A stretch of DNA of 64,000 nt, taken from NCBI RefSeq assembly GCF_963584025.1, contig NC_083628.1, positions 20,704,731-20,768,730 on the forward strand, given 5' to 3'. Both the position numbers and the translations under genes were made by a program. Shown here piece after piece: positions 20,194 through 33,551 of the stretch. This stretch comes from Labrus mixtus. Its lineage: Eukaryota; Chordata; Actinopteri; Labriformes; Labridae. The first letter of the stretch is position 1; every line of letters starts with the position of its first letter. The notes under the pieces were generated by a model. It had not been told where the DNA came from. It ran no database searches and saw nothing but the letters and a program-made list of their open reading frames with translations.

Positions 20194-23100
20194 TTACAAA
20201 CACACACATATACTCAAACACATGCACATATAAGCCCTCCCATCTTGCTTCTTATTGGTGTGTTTTGTTATTGTTTTTTTTTACTTCCTTGAACTTAATG
20301 ATGCCCTCATTATATTAACAATAAATGAAAATTAATAGAAATGTTGTCACTCAATTTGAGCCCATTCAAACACACTCCGCGTCGTGTCCGGCAGAAAACT
20401 GGCAGCTGTTTGCAGACAATAAGCTCCGATAAACCAACTGGCAATGTAAGCCCCTAGCTTGTACAGAAATGTTCATCAAAACCAGAACAAACGGGACGGA
20501 TGATATTAATCCAAAAACTGGGGTCCATACATTTGGAAAAATAAAGCAGGAGTAAGCTAGATTTCTTATGTATCCAACCGAAAAATAAGTCATTTTAGGC
20601 TAGTAGCAATTTAAAGATTAATTAGAATCATCCAATACTTGAAGAACATTTTAAGTTAAGGAGGAAAGATATGGTTTTCTATTGCAGGCGTAATGATAAA
20701 TACGGACATCAATACTTACTGAAGTTTTTTAAAAGAACTTGAATGTACTTTGTTGTTAAATAAAAAAAAGTCAGATTTTCAAGTGGTTCCTTTTGATAAT
20801 TATTTGTTCTTGTTTCAAACATTTATAAAAAATAATAAGAAAACCCAAAGTTGTGAGAAAAACGTGTGGTTGGAAGTCATCGCTTTCTGCCTTGACTTTA
20901 AAGACAGTATGTAGAGAACAGAGAATAGTGTTTGGCTTCACGATTTAATTTCAACTTTGTGGTTAAAGAAAATGTTTAAAAATTTAAGGGAAAAACTTGC
21001 AAACTGCTTTCACAGTTGCATTTGGATGTGCCTTCAAACCGTTCTCTTCTCTGCTCCCCAGAGACACATTTGGCGTTTAACTTTATTAAGTGACACGTGG
21101 TTTGGGTCCAGGAAAACATTAAACGTTGACTTCTTGTTAGGGGTGATATCCTTACAAACCACTTTTCAGTTTAATCTTGAAATGATTCCAAATACATTCC
21201 TCAGCGCTTATATGCAGCCTGTGGAGAAAAAGATTCCAGTGGAGTGAAGGATATGTGCCGAAAACACTATTTGCTTATGGATACATACAGAAGCTCATAA
21301 ACTGCTTCTTATGTTGTCATTAAAGGAATCCTGTGTGTGTTTATTCAGGCTCTGGATCATTGGCTGATAGAAAAACAGACTCATTAGGACTGGAAACACA
21401 GCAGCTCTATAAAAAGGTTTACATATCGTCCTGGGCCGGTCTGCTATCCGTGCCAAGTCAAACCCTAATGGCATGCACTTCCACTTAAAACTCACAGCGG
21501 GGGCTAAAGTGTGTTTGCACTTAGTTGTAGGCTGAGATGTTTTCACTTACCAAACTCTACAAAGTTTCAACATTGTCACTACAGTACTTTTTTACAGTCA
21601 CAAATAAATATAGCTACAGTAACATAACCATATTTTGATTGATTTAATATTTTTAAGTGGAGGAAAAGTTATCCTAATGAAGCTCGGGAAACATTTTGAT
21701 AAGAATATTACATTTCCTACAACTTTGTGAACGTCAAAACAGAAGGAAGTAGCAGAAGTATAATGAAGCGTATTTCTTTTTATTGCACTTCATACCCATC
21801 TTTCCTGCCGGTCTTTGCCTCTACCTAAAAAAGGGTCATAAAAATGATAAAATAATCCTTTAAAAAGACTTGACATTAGGCATTTTTTGTAAATGGACAA
21901 GTTTCTATAATATCACGGTAAACTATCGCATTTAAATTTACCTTGATATTTAAAAAAGGGCCTCAATCAAACCTTGAAGATGAAGTTCAAAATGCAAGTT
22001 TACCTAATTTAACGGGAAAGGTAAATAGCTTGCGGACTTTATTGTGTCCACTAACTAAAAAAAATGTTGTGAACAGGTAGCGCCCCGTTTTCAAAATCAA
22101 ATCAATGCAGTTCAGTGTTTTCAGGGTTCAGCTTTCCGAAGCTAGAACACCCTCAGCGTCAGCTGTCGATGTGCTCACAGCTCTCTCAATTGAAAAAACT
22201 TAAGGAAAAAGTGCCGTGCTCATCAATGTCACTTCTCCCTTACAGACCAATCAAAATCAAGAAGGGGTTCTGTAGAACTTGAAAATAAACACTTTCTTTT
22301 CACTTCTTCCCTGAAAAATGAACACAGTATCAGAGCGGATCTTTTTAACATCTGGTGCACCACTTTTGTCCACTGGGGCCCCCCAACATTGACCCCAAAC
22401 AACATTTTCCTCCAATCTTCTTTGATATTTGTATTATTTATTGTGTTTTGTGGTGGTGGGTAATGGGCGACAGTAGATTTCCATCAGCTTATCGGAGTAC
22501 TTTTAGTGACTGAGAAAAGCGAAGAGATACGGGAGTATTATCTGGAATTAGTGTGTTTTTCAGCAGACTGATGCAGATTATGATCCATTTCACTGACTGT
22601 AACTCTGCTTAATGGAGAGAAAGATTGACTCTTCTGTCTCTTAACCTTTCCCCTCTTTTAGAGCCAACCTAAAACTGAACTGAAAGGAATTAAAATAACT
22701 GAAATGACTTACCAGACGCAGACAGTGGTTGTGGTTTGAGTTTAACAGACATGTAGAGAGTAGACCAAAAAAATAGAGCATTAGAGAAAGAAAGATTTAA
22801 ATGTTGGAACATGTGTGTTTATCTACATATGTAGTGATGCATTATGGTATTTGCGTGTGTCTATGTAGTCTCTGTCTTTGCATATATCTCTCACCCTCTG
22901 TCTTTCTCTCCTGCATCGGTCTACCACCTGTTTTCCCAAAGTAATGACCTCAGCCTAAAGGCGTCTCAGCCTAACAAAGCCAAACTACATACAGCTGTGT
23001 CTTATGTGTGTTTGTGTGCGTGCATGTATTACTGTTTAGGAGAGAGGGGAGTGGGGAAAGAGAAGGAAAGAAGAAGGGGGGGGAATGCATCAAGTCAGAA

Positions 23101-23225
23101 AGATGAAACAAATGTGACAGAAAATATGCAATTAAGTGGAATAAAAAGGTCTTCTGCCTACAAAAAAGTAAAAGTGAGGAGAAATACATCAGAAACAAGC
23201 AGATACATGAATAATCAAATCTAAA

Positions 23226-23345
23226 AAAATAGGTCCCCACAATGCCGTTCATTGTCAGGTTTTGGTCCCCATAAGGTAACTTTAAGCAGCACACTCATTA
23301 GTGGATCCTCTGGTTAGGGTCCCCACAATGTAATGTTCACCAGCA
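23226..23345. repeat. gtccccacaatg-type fish repeat
   Basis: ggtccccacaatgccgttca, ggtccccataagg and ggtccccacaatgtaatgtt recur within about 120 bases. This ggtccccac motif family is common in teleost intergenic DNA. The type of element is not assigned. Confidence 0.55.
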
Positions 23346-24907
23346 CACTCTCTGTCTCGTATTTGAGCAAGAAAAGAGAGAGTAAAATGTTTGGGTTTTT
23401 TTTTTTTCAAATTGAGGGTAATGCAGCAGCAGCATACTGCACAATATGTTGTTATTTGATGAGGAGACTTCTACAAAGCACTTCTAATTAAGCTCAGGTC
23501 ATTTATTGAGGAGATTGTGGCATTTCCAATCACCTTTTCTAAATTAGGAAGAAGGATTATTTGAGGGTTTTTTTTCATTTGTCATATAGAAGCAGAATCA
23601 AATCTGATACCACTCATGGCTGTATCCACATGGCTACATACTTCTGGTATCATTAATATCTGAAGCAAACAGGTGGGGAACAAGCGGCAGGAAAAGACCT
23701 GTTGCTCCGGGTCTTTTAAATTTATTTGTTTTATTTCTTTAACAGCACACAGTCTGGTAGGTCATAGCTGTTTTTGCATGTTTGTTCAAATCACGTTGAG
23801 ACCTGGATGTGACCTTTTGCAGGTTATAATTGTAAACAACAACACATATCAAAAAACAACAGCACTTTCAGGTAAACATTTCTTACAGTTTAGGTCTCAT
23901 TTAGACTCTCAGGAGTCACCAGTTAGCGTTTGTTTGATATATGTGGGCCGCTGTTTTTCTTCACAACATACTCTATATGTTCCTGGAAGAATAAATTATA
24001 GCACCTTATACTAACATACAGCCCTGTGGTATGGTAATGCCTTTTAAGTGTCCTCACTGTTTGTATACAAAAGGTGCATGATATGAATATTTATGAGGAA
24101 AGATGATACAATCTCTGCAATAATATTAGAGTGAAATATATTGACAATTTATAAATACAATGATTTGTTTTTTTCTCAGCCATATTTGTATAGGAGACCA
24201 ACTAGTGAAAAACTTGGTAACTTATCTGGAAAGAAATTTAAAAAATAAAAACGTATTTAGATTAAGACAATAAATGGGAAAATTTGATATCAAGGCTTAG
24301 AAAAAAATCAAATTGTTCACTAAAAGCTTTAACTTATTCTAGCTTCACATTTAAAATCTTTTATTAAAAAAAAAAAAAAAAACAAGCACTAAGAAATAAG
24401 TCGTGTAAAAAAATAAAAAAAATAACCGAGTTAGTTTTAGATCATAAAATTACAAGATCATATCTCGATAAATATTTATCTGGAAATATGTTTATTCACC
24501 AAAATAGAAATTGCACATTTAACGATCAGCGTGTCAACATGATGCACTTTAACGTACTGTAACATGATAAATGATTTAGTAATTTCTTGTTATTTTTTCT
24601 GTTGGTTTCATTCATCCTGATGCATTTTTCCTTAAAAACGTTTCCCTCATGACATTCTTCCAAGATTCATATTCCCAACTCTGCCCTCATTTCTTTTCCC
24701 TCCCTTTTCTGTTTCATTTTTCTTTTCTTTTTTATTGACGTTAAACTCAACAGAAACAGTCTGTCAACCTTCACTCTGTTCATTACATGAAGAAAAAAAA
24801 TAAAACACACACATCACGCCACCGGAAAATATTGCACCAATTTTCCTCCCGTACAAGTCCAACCTCAACACTGGGCCCAGTGTGTGTCTTTCTCTGAATA
24901 TGTGCAA

Positions 24908-24908
<1 letters not shown>

Positions 24909-24954
<46 letters not shown>

Positions 24955-25051
24955 TGTGTGTGTGTGTCCATGTTGACATTATAGCAGGTGCTTTCTGTCA
25001 AGTGTTAAGTTTGCACAGAAGAGAAACTGTGCAGCTTAAGGAATGTTCCCC

Positions 25052-25121
<70 letters not shown>

Positions 25122-25136
25122 GTGGGGGGGGGGGGG
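24909..25136. repeat. Two (TG)n arrays, the second ending in a G tract
   Basis: TG arrays occupy about 24909-24968 and 25053-25119. The second passes into a G-rich run (25119-25136) of nearly 18 bases with one T. G runs of this type may form quadruplexes. Confidence 0.9.
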
Positions 25137-25747
25137 ACTAATACCGGCTCAGCCCAATTCTTTGACAGTATAGAAATCCAATGCAAAGTATATATTACAT
25201 TTACTTTAATGCAAAACGAAATCTAAAACGAAATCATAAACAAATGCGCTCAAGAGGACTATTTTAACAACATTTCTCATGAATGCAACGAAAATCCATG
25301 ATTTAATGGTCTCACTTTCAGGACCTGCTCCCCTGAGGATAGACCCTTTAGATTTTTATAACCTTTTTACTTGTATCACAAAAAGGAAAAACCTAATACT
25401 GCAAGATTTAGACCTCTTCTTTTCCATGTAGATTATAGCATAACAACGGCTATTAGAGAGTTATAAAATCATGCAGCGTGGTATCTTTCTTCTTGTGTAA
25501 TTTCAAACTGGACTTCCTGCTTAAATTGCATTTCTTCCTTTCATCTCCTGCTCCTGTTCAGAGGTGGGGGGGACGGGGGGTTCATGGCTGCGACAATAAT
25601 CAAAAACGACAAACAGAAATTGCGGAAATGCGTCTAGAAATATTACAATTTGCAGAGATAGTGAATTGGCAGAGTTTATTCTTCTCTCAGACGTTTTACT
25701 GCAGAAGCAGAGACAGACTTGTCTTTGTTGTTTATAACATGACAAAG

Positions 25748-25748
<1 letters not shown>

Positions 25749-25827
<79 letters not shown>
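25749..25827. repeat. (TG)n array, 79 bases, uninterrupted
   Basis: Pure TG dinucleotide tract within the large intron, flanked by GTAGGTGTG. No interruptions, so it is likely polymorphic. Confidence 0.93.
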
Positions 25828-25829
<2 letters not shown>

Positions 25830-28620
25830 GTGTGTTCCAGAGAGATATACTGAGTGTGTTTGTCTGTGTGTATGTGTCATCTCTTGACCCAGAATTCCCC
25901 ATCTTTCTCTTCTTCCTGTGTAATCAGTGCACTCTCTAACACACATTATAAATGAAGACACTTCCCACTGATCGGCAACATTGCAGATGACAGCTACTCA
26001 GCACCTCCTCCTCTCGCTCTCTCTCTCCTCTGCCTCCTTTTATTTCAATCTGCACAGCTCTATTGGAAGTTTAGATAATATCAGCGAGTGAAAGTTGGAA
26101 AATTAGTCTTTTTATCACCTATCATGGTGCATGTTAGACGTTGTGAAATCCTACCTGCGGCTTGACATGTTTCAAATCTAAATGTTGGTCGGTTTCGCCC
26201 GTTCTTCTTGGAGTTCGTTTTCATCGGGAGTGGGGGAGAGTAGCATAGGGAATCACTCCCATGATTCCCCGCCGTCAATGTCATTTTATGATATCGTTTT
26301 AATTGAGAGCCACCTTGTGGCGAAATGAACATACTGTGTTTAACCCTAGTGACATGTATGACCACTTACAGTGGTATGACCACTTACAGTGCAGGATTTT
26401 TTTCAGCTTGTTGGGCTCAAATTGATATTCAAAGGTGCTGACACCATCAGTGTACCTTTTTGTTAAAGAGTAAAAGTCAAACATCCTATTGGTTGCTAAA
26501 CAGTAATCATAAGCTGCCCTTTGTCAGACAAGATCTTACATAAGGAACATGAATTTTGTAAACCTATTGTTAAAGAACCAGCTCACTTTTAGAAAAGACT
26601 TCATTTATGCTTGTTCTCCAAAGCAACAACACTTTTTTGAATGTACTTAATTGTAACATGAAAACAAGCGTGCTTATAGGACAGAGTCTCTTCTTGTTGA
26701 TGCATTCAAGGACACTCTGACATCTGGTTATTGACAGTTATTTAAACACTTTACAACAACCATGTGGTGTCACAATTTTCTACCTGGGCTTGATTTCCAG
26801 ATAGAGCATCAAATGAATGTTATGCTTTCCAGCTGTGAGTAATCAAAATCACAGATGGACTTGAATGCAACTCTGACAGAAATTAAAACAACAGAGAAAG
26901 GAAAAAAAAAAATGGAAAAAGTTTGACAAAATAATCTAAACTCAGGATCTACCTGCCGGCTTTTTCCGCAGCTTTTAGTCACGGTCGGACGAACGAAATC
27001 AAAACATTTCACTGATGCTTCCATGTTGTTATTGGCTGCATGATTACAGTTATAATGTTGTCCAATCAGATGTTTTAACCTGAGGGATGCTGGGTAGGTG
27101 GGCGTGGCTCTCTGAGCGAGACAAGCAGCAGATCAGTTTATTTGTGATTTATTTATATTTTGCTCCTCCGTCTGTCTCCTCGTCTTCTCTCCTCATCAAA
27201 CTAAATTAAGCAAGAGAGAGAAGGAAGGCTCGTTAAAATATAAAAGCCCTCCATTAAAAATGTACAACACCCTCTCTGTCTCCCTCTCTGCTGCCATTTT
27301 ACATTTGGGAATCCAGACACTGATGAAAGGCAGAGAACGGAAAGAAAAGAAAGATGTGAAGAACGACAAGAGGGGAAATAATAAATAAGGGAGCAGTCAG
27401 ACGTATGGACGGATACGCAGACAACGCTCAGTTTGACTCGCTCGCACACAAACACACAAAGAAACACACACGTGCAGACAAGCCGGTCGACATTTTGTGA
27501 TATTTGCACGGAGCGAGAGGGGAGCTTGGCATGTGGTGGGCAAGACCTCTCTGTCAGCCAGCTGGATTAACAGACAGACAGAGGGATTGGGTATTCAAAA
27601 CAACTTTATTTACACTATTGTTGGCATACAAGACAGCAGAAAAGTCAAAGCAGACAATTTACATAATTTCCATTTGAATTTCAAAGTCAAGACAGACTCT
27701 AACCCGATGTCTTCAAACCTTTTCTACCTGCTTTTTCAAACCACAACTTCTTCTACCATCTACATAATATTCTTTTATAACCTAGTGTTGTAATGTGCTC
27801 GTTCTTACCTGTCCCTATTATTGCAAAAACAAGAAACACACCTTGGTTCAGTACCTGTTAAGTTGCAAATTAGTTTAAAAATGTGCATCAATGTTGATGT
27901 AGGCAGTTTCTATAGCAACTAATCGTGTCGCTTTGTGTCAAAGTCTAACATAACTGTCTAAAATATGGCATGCACAAAAGGTTTATATTCCTATAGGAAG
28001 TCATGCAAATTAAATTAAAAACTTGTGCAGATAAAACCTTAAATATGAATCTAGTATTTAAGTTCTTGTTGATCTCATTGGCTCGATGTTTACCTTTGTT
28101 TGAATAGAAATCAGGACAATCAGAGGTTTAATGGCAGAACTACAGATGAAGTTCACCAATTCTGCAAAGTTTGAGTGCTGCTGTAAATGCAAAAAAAAAA
28201 AGAAGTATGAAACCTTTTGGGTCTCAAGGGACCTGCGTGAGGTCTACTAAGTTGTCTCAGGTGAGTTAGCAGATGTTGAAGCTGAAGAAAAAAAAGTGAT
28301 GGTTTAGAGTTCCTCTGCGCCACATCTCTGCATGAGGCTCGAGGTAGACAAAAAGCAGGCAAAGCATTGCAATTTCAAACGGTGATTCAGTCAGATTTTA
28401 ACGTGTTTAAGACCCTCCACACTGCCAGTCAACTTGCTTTTGTTCTAAACACTCACATTATATCAATACAGCAACTTCTTGTTTACAGTATTCAGATCTA
28501 AATATCCATCAGGATTCATATCGAGCCGCTGTCCTGCTGACATGTTCAAAGTAAAAAGATCGGAAAAGAGGAGGGAGGAGAGAGGGAGAACCACAGGATG
28601 CCGCGAGAAAGCTGGCATCA

Positions 28621-28880
28621 CACACACACACACACACACACACACATTAAACACACACACGCACATACGCACACATAAAGAGAACCCATCTCGTGCCAAA
28701 ACAGTGAGTCCCTGCTGGAAGCTGCTCGGTGCTCTGGGAATTAGAAATCCCACAATTAAACATATGGGCATTAAGATAATTGTCAGTTGTTATGCTGTTG
28801 TGTGTGGGTGTGGTTGTGTGTTAGGGTGTGTGTGTGTGCTAGTTTGTGTGTGTGGCAGACAGATGGATAGGATTCAACCA

Positions 28881-28941
<61 letters not shown>
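28621..28941. repeat. Cluster of (CA)n and (TG)n arrays in opposite orientation
   Basis: CA array at 28621-28665, TG-rich array at about 28799-28855 and a long pure CA array at 28883-28941. The alternating orientation puts inverted complementary tracts about 30-200 bases apart, able to pair with one another in a transcript. Confidence 0.9.
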
Positions 28942-28944
<3 letters not shown>

Positions 28945-29060
28945 AACATGTACCCTTACAGTATTCTCCTGAAAACAAACATAAAGAAACAAAAAGAGAC
29001 ATGGAGTTTCAAAAAGTGTAAATATACATGTCAGACATGCAAACTTGAACATCTAGGAGA

Positions 29061-29170
29061 CACACACACACACACACACACACACACAAGCACCAGCAGT
29101 GTGTGGAAGCAGGACACCTACCTGAGTTGTACTGTACTTGTAAAATGGGGAGAAAAACATCAGGCGGGAC

Positions 29171-29243
<73 letters not shown>
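29061..29243. repeat. (CA)n then (TG)n arrays in inverted orientation
   Basis: A CA array (29061-29088) is followed 84 bases later by a TG array of 72 bases (29172-29243). The two could form a stem in RNA. It continues the cluster at 28.6-28.9 kb. Confidence 0.9.
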
Positions 29244-29245
<2 letters not shown>

Positions 29246-30049
29246 TTTTGTGAGACATAGAGACACAGATGGAGATCTTGAACATCTTACAAAGGCAGAG
29301 GATGCCCTCAGCAGGCCGATATCAGAACTACAACATCCTGAAGCAAAAGAAAGAGAGAAAAAGTTCTTCTGTCATTTTTTTTAAAGTTAATTTGATTTTA
29401 TTGGCATCTTTGTTTTAAAATGCTTCACAATGCTTATAAATAAGTTATGTGATTCTTCTTTTCTCCTAGGTATTCGTTTATTGACTGAAAAGTGTGATAA
29501 GAAACAATGAAATCTCAAAACATGCAAATAATCTATTCTAAACAATTTGTGATTTAATTTATTGAAAGAAAAACAACAATTAAAACTAAGACTTGTAAAA
29601 AAAATACATATGAATGAATAAATATATAAATAAGGTATACAAACCCAGTGGTAGTACAAATACAACATTCAAATGAACTGAGGGTTTAAAGTCAAGTCAG
29701 TTTTATTAAAATGGTATTTAGTGGAAATATTTAAAAACTGCTTTTTTATTAAAAAATGTTAACTAGAACCAACTAATGTAAATATGAGATATATGATTAT
29801 TGGAAAGTTTATTTTCATTTGAAAATTAATTTGTTGTTAAAATATTTTAACAAATTCTACCTTCATGCTTGAGGGAAATTGTTTCTTAAACCAACATGCC
29901 AATAAAGCCTTTAAATTAAATATAAAAATAAACATAAAAAACTCAAACGGGCCTGACATTTCGCTCAGAGCAGAAACATGTTTGGACTGATGAAGTCAGA
30001 GTTTTCATCCCAGCTTTGTTTTAATCAAACCCTCTGCTGTTTTTTCCAG

Positions 30050-30179
30050 GTGGGCTCTCACAGAGAAGACGGCGGCGGATTGCGCAGCGGACACTCGATG
30101 GGCGGTCAGGGATCGGGGCCTCAGCTTCCCGTCCAGTCGGCCACCTCGCCGGACCTCAACCAGCCCGACCCGTACCGTG
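30050..30179 (+). CDS. tcf4: TCF4 exon H: VGSHRED...QLPVQSATSPDLNQ segment
   Basis: The acceptor is TTTTTTCCAG and the donor is G|GTAAGA. It starts in phase 0 and ends one base into an Ala codon, covering residues 283-325. The C-terminal part PQLPVQSATSPDLNQPDPYR is nearly the mammalian sequence. The middle (GGGLRSGHSMGGQGSG) is diverged and Gly-rich. It lies at the start of the repression-related region before the bHLH. Confidence 0.96.
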
Positions 30180-30369
30180 GTAAGATCCGCTCTGTTCTTA
30201 TAAATCCATAAATAAAATGAACTCCATAAATCACAGCAGCACTCTGCATGAATGCTCTCCGACATCTAATCTTTTACAGTTTGATTTTTTTATTTCAGAG
30301 GTTTGACTGAAATAATGTTGATGACGAGGAACGTTTAAAATGATTGCATTCATGTTCATCAGATATTTA

Positions 30370-31110
30370 TTCAGAGAAAGAAAGAGAAACAAACAAACAT
30401 CTGTGACGGAGACATTTCAGCATCTGTTTTTTTTGTCCATGAATGTGTGTTTCTATAGAGACATATCCCAGCATGCAATTCTGTAAACACATCAGAAAAA
30501 CCAACCATTAACATGCTTACAACCTCACATAATAATCCAATAACTTTAGTAGAAACTATTTGTAAAATAATGAAAACTAAAGAGTAAGCAAAGGATACGA
30601 AGAAGGAAATACACAAGGGTCAGAAAGAGGATAAAGATCGAGGGAAAGACCTCAAAGAAAACAAAGTTGGAGGAGGTAAAAGAAGAAGAATCACCAAGGA
30701 GAAAGAAAGTGGTGATGAGAAACAGGAAACAGAAGGATAATATTAAAATATGAACAAAAGAAAAACACATGAAAATAAATAAGTAGAAAATTATCTAAAG
30801 AAAGCAGAAGAAATCAAAGATGACAGACAACTGTGGGCAGTTATAGAAACGAGAAAGATAAAGAGCGAAAGAGAAAAGAGAAGAAAAAGATCAAAGAAAT
30901 GGATGATTTAGAGAAAGGAAGTAATGGAGAACATGAGGAAAGAAGACATGGACAAGACAGAGATACAGATCAAAGACATACAACATGGAGAGGAGGAAAA
31001 AAAACAGAGAAGATGAAATAAAAAACAGTCAGAGAAGAAGAGAAACACAAAACAGATATACTGAACAAAACAAAGGTGAAGATAAGGAAACTGTCAAAGG
31101 GCGAGGATCA
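30370..31110. repeat. Purine-rich low-complexity tract (+ strand)
   Basis: About 740 bases are dominated by A and G on the + strand (agaaagagaaacaaacaaac, aaaagagaagaaaaagatca and similar), with very few pyrimidines. Open frames across it are compositional artefacts. Such polypurine tracts can form triplexes. Confidence 0.7.
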
Positions 31111-31187
31111 GGAAGTTGAACATGTGGAGTCAGATCTCAGCTGTCGAACACCAACGTCAAACTCCGAGCAAGGAGGGTAAAATAAAC

Positions 31188-31288
<101 letters not shown>

Positions 31289-31467
31289 TATGAATATAGA
31301 GGAGGAGGAAAAGTGTATATGTGCGCGCTGTGGAGCAAATTAGCCCTGAGCTCGTTTTTAAAGGCTGAAAATGAGTCTGCTGGCAGCAAAGTTCAGCTGC
31401 CGACAGCCAGAGCCAAGTGTGTAATGAGGTGAGAGAGACAGAGAAACACACACAGATACACACTTTC

Positions 31468-31504
<37 letters not shown>

Positions 31505-31999
31505 AGAGAGTGTGGGTAGAGGCTGTAAATAAAGTGTATTAAAATGTTTTTGGCAGCGGAAACTTCCGTAGCAAAGCTGTGGTTTCTCTCTCAATTTCAA
31601 AATAATTATGGACTGTGACAATTCCACAACGAGTTTATTATTTATGTATTTGAATTACATTGATATAGTAACAACCTTAAGCTAACCAGAGCAGATTGGG
31701 TGATTTTATTTTATTACATCCACTTATTAATGAATTTCTAGACATTATTTAAAGAGCTGATTCACCAGAAATTGTAACAAATGTTGGCGCATGAACATAA
31801 ATCCTGGAGTGCTGAATCACCCAATAGCTTATGAACAATGAAAACACCCTAAAAAAAAGAGGCTGACTTGTCATTACACACTGTTCTCAAGCAGGATGAT
31901 GTGTCAGACAATCTGCGTGAGTGAGGAAAAGTGATGACTCTTTGATACAAATGGGTCAATCCAGGTCGTCTTATTACGAAATGTTTAATTATCGGCTCT

Positions 32000-32290
32000 A
32001 GGTCCACTCCCTTTGTTCCACTCCTGACCTGTTGTTGGCAGTAAAGTCCTCACTTGGTTCCCCAGCTGTCAATAAACGCCATAAATTGGACAAAAAAAGA
32101 ACTCCAATGTGTACTCAATTGTGTTCATGTATCACCTCACTGCAGCTGATCAAAGAAATGAGGGCCTTTAATCGTTTAGATTAGAGTCATTTCTTAATTT
32201 CCTTTGTGCATCACAGGACTGGAGTTCATTATGACACATGCACAATATGTCAATTTACACTGACATCTTTGGATTTACTTTAATTTGTCC
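32000..32290. promoter_or_regulatory. Candidate conserved intronic enhancer
   Basis: This repeat-free block between microsatellites carries recognisable site types. They are E-boxes CAGCTG at 32063-32068 and 32143-32148, a PBX/MEIS-like TGTCAATAA at 32067-32075, a CDX/HOX-like CCATAAA at 32079-32085 and a TCF/LEF-like ATCAAAG at 32149-32155. E-boxes could allow autoregulation by TCF4 itself. The call is by texture, as no alignment was possible. Confidence 0.4.
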
Positions 32291-32719
32291 ATTTTCAAAG
32301 AGTGAACACATTTCAGAAGGCAGGAAATAAGGAGGACGATAAAAATCAAGAGCAGGTAGAGAGGCACACTTCATTAAAACAACAAATGGACCTGAGTGTT
32401 AAAATAATCAATGATAGGGTCTTTGAGTTCACACAGAAACTGGTTAAAATCTAAGACTAAGATACAGACGGGCTTCAGAGGGTCTGTTCAATCGCCTCTG
32501 GTGTCGGTTTGTGTCTGTCTGGGCTCAATCAGACATTCAGAAGCACAAAGTCACTTTTCACAGTTTAAAGCCTTTCTTAATGCGGATATTTGTGCACAAA
32601 CACTCAGCGATTGTACGGGGACAGAGGCGCACACAAACCAAACACAGACAGTCACTCAAAGCTGCACACAAAATGCCTCCAGTCAGGCAGACGGAGATTC
32701 AAAATGGCCGACAGTTGCT

Positions 32720-32720
<1 letters not shown>

Positions 32721-32783
<63 letters not shown>
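32721..32783. repeat. (TG)n array, 63 bases
   Basis: Pure GT tract. It is the last long dinucleotide array before the bHLH-region exons; none of comparable length follows until 56438. Confidence 0.93.
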
Positions 32784-32785
<2 letters not shown>

Positions 32786-33289
32786 AACAGAGCGGAGCGT
32801 TTTGTGTTGACTGAGAAGTTGGCAGCGTCCCAGTGACGGATCCATACAGACGTCAAATAAAGACTGCTCTGTTCAGCTGAGGAGAGAGGCAGGGAGAGCG
32901 TGCAGAGGCCTTTACGTCTACATCACAAATCTGCAGAGTCGCCATCTTGCAGGGCGACAGGCCTTGATGCTGCGTTCACATTACATCTACAGAATAGAAC
33001 AAATAGGAAACACTAAACTATTCTCAATCAGTACTCTGAGATGCTCATTTCTAACCTTTGTTTTTTTGCAGGTGCACAAACTGAAATGCTTAAACTTAAT
33101 GATTTCTATTCGTACATTGTGTATTAAGATAAACTTTGCAGCCACTGGTTCAGCACTTAAATCCTTGCAGTTGGAGTTGTAAAAATATTATTTGATTGCA
33201 TCTGGGATATAACAGGTAGCACTTTTGTGTCATAAAAAGTCATTTAATTTACCAGAAAAATCAAGTGGCAACCTCGGGTGTTGAAAAAT

Positions 33290-33400
33290 GAAGCAAACAC
33301 AAAAGTGCAAAAGAACTGCAGTTCATAGAGTGTCCACTTGAGGCTTGCTCCAAAAGCCCTGTGAGTCCCATTTACACCCATATTAAAACACCAATGTATA
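33290..33400. repeat. Fish interspersed repeat fragment
   Basis: The text tgcagttcatagagtgtccacttgaggct...gctccaaaagccc...cccatttacacccatattaaaa resembles a dispersed teleost repeat (typically 'tgtccacttgaggctggctccaaaa'). It is a fragment; the element type is not assigned. Confidence 0.55.
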
Positions 33401-33551
33401 CTGTAACTCATCTGTTTGAACTGTATATACACGTTGCATAAATATCAAGTAAATAATAACATGTCACTAAAGCATCAGACTTTGTTGTTTCATCCAGGGG
33501 AAGCCTCTCCAGACATCAATCCAACCAGTCTTCTCCTCCATCTCTCTGCAG

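Larger units (their letters stand above)
19187..30049 (+). other. tcf4: tcf4 intron G-H (about 10.9 kb)
   Basis: This is the largest intron in the window. No exon was recognised on either strand. It is dominated by microsatellites (19973-20189, 24909-25136, 25749-25827, 28621-28941, 29061-29243) and a gtccccacaatg repeat (23226-23345). Repeat-poor stretches at about 20360-20470, 21290-21560, 22480-22640 and 27000-27250 have the look of possible conserved elements. An 18-base tandem duplication sits at 26357-26392. The acceptor is TGTTTTTTCCAG. Confidence 0.8.

Noticed and set aside
33416..33551. In-frame upstream extension of exon I (a frame starting at 33416 with ...GEASPDINPTSLLLHL)
   Set aside because: The frame is open, but the CTCTCTGCAG acceptor at 33551 and the agreement of phase with exon H (Ala-Leu-Ser-Gly-Gly) define the exon start. 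An alternative acceptor near 33497 would break the frame with exon H.
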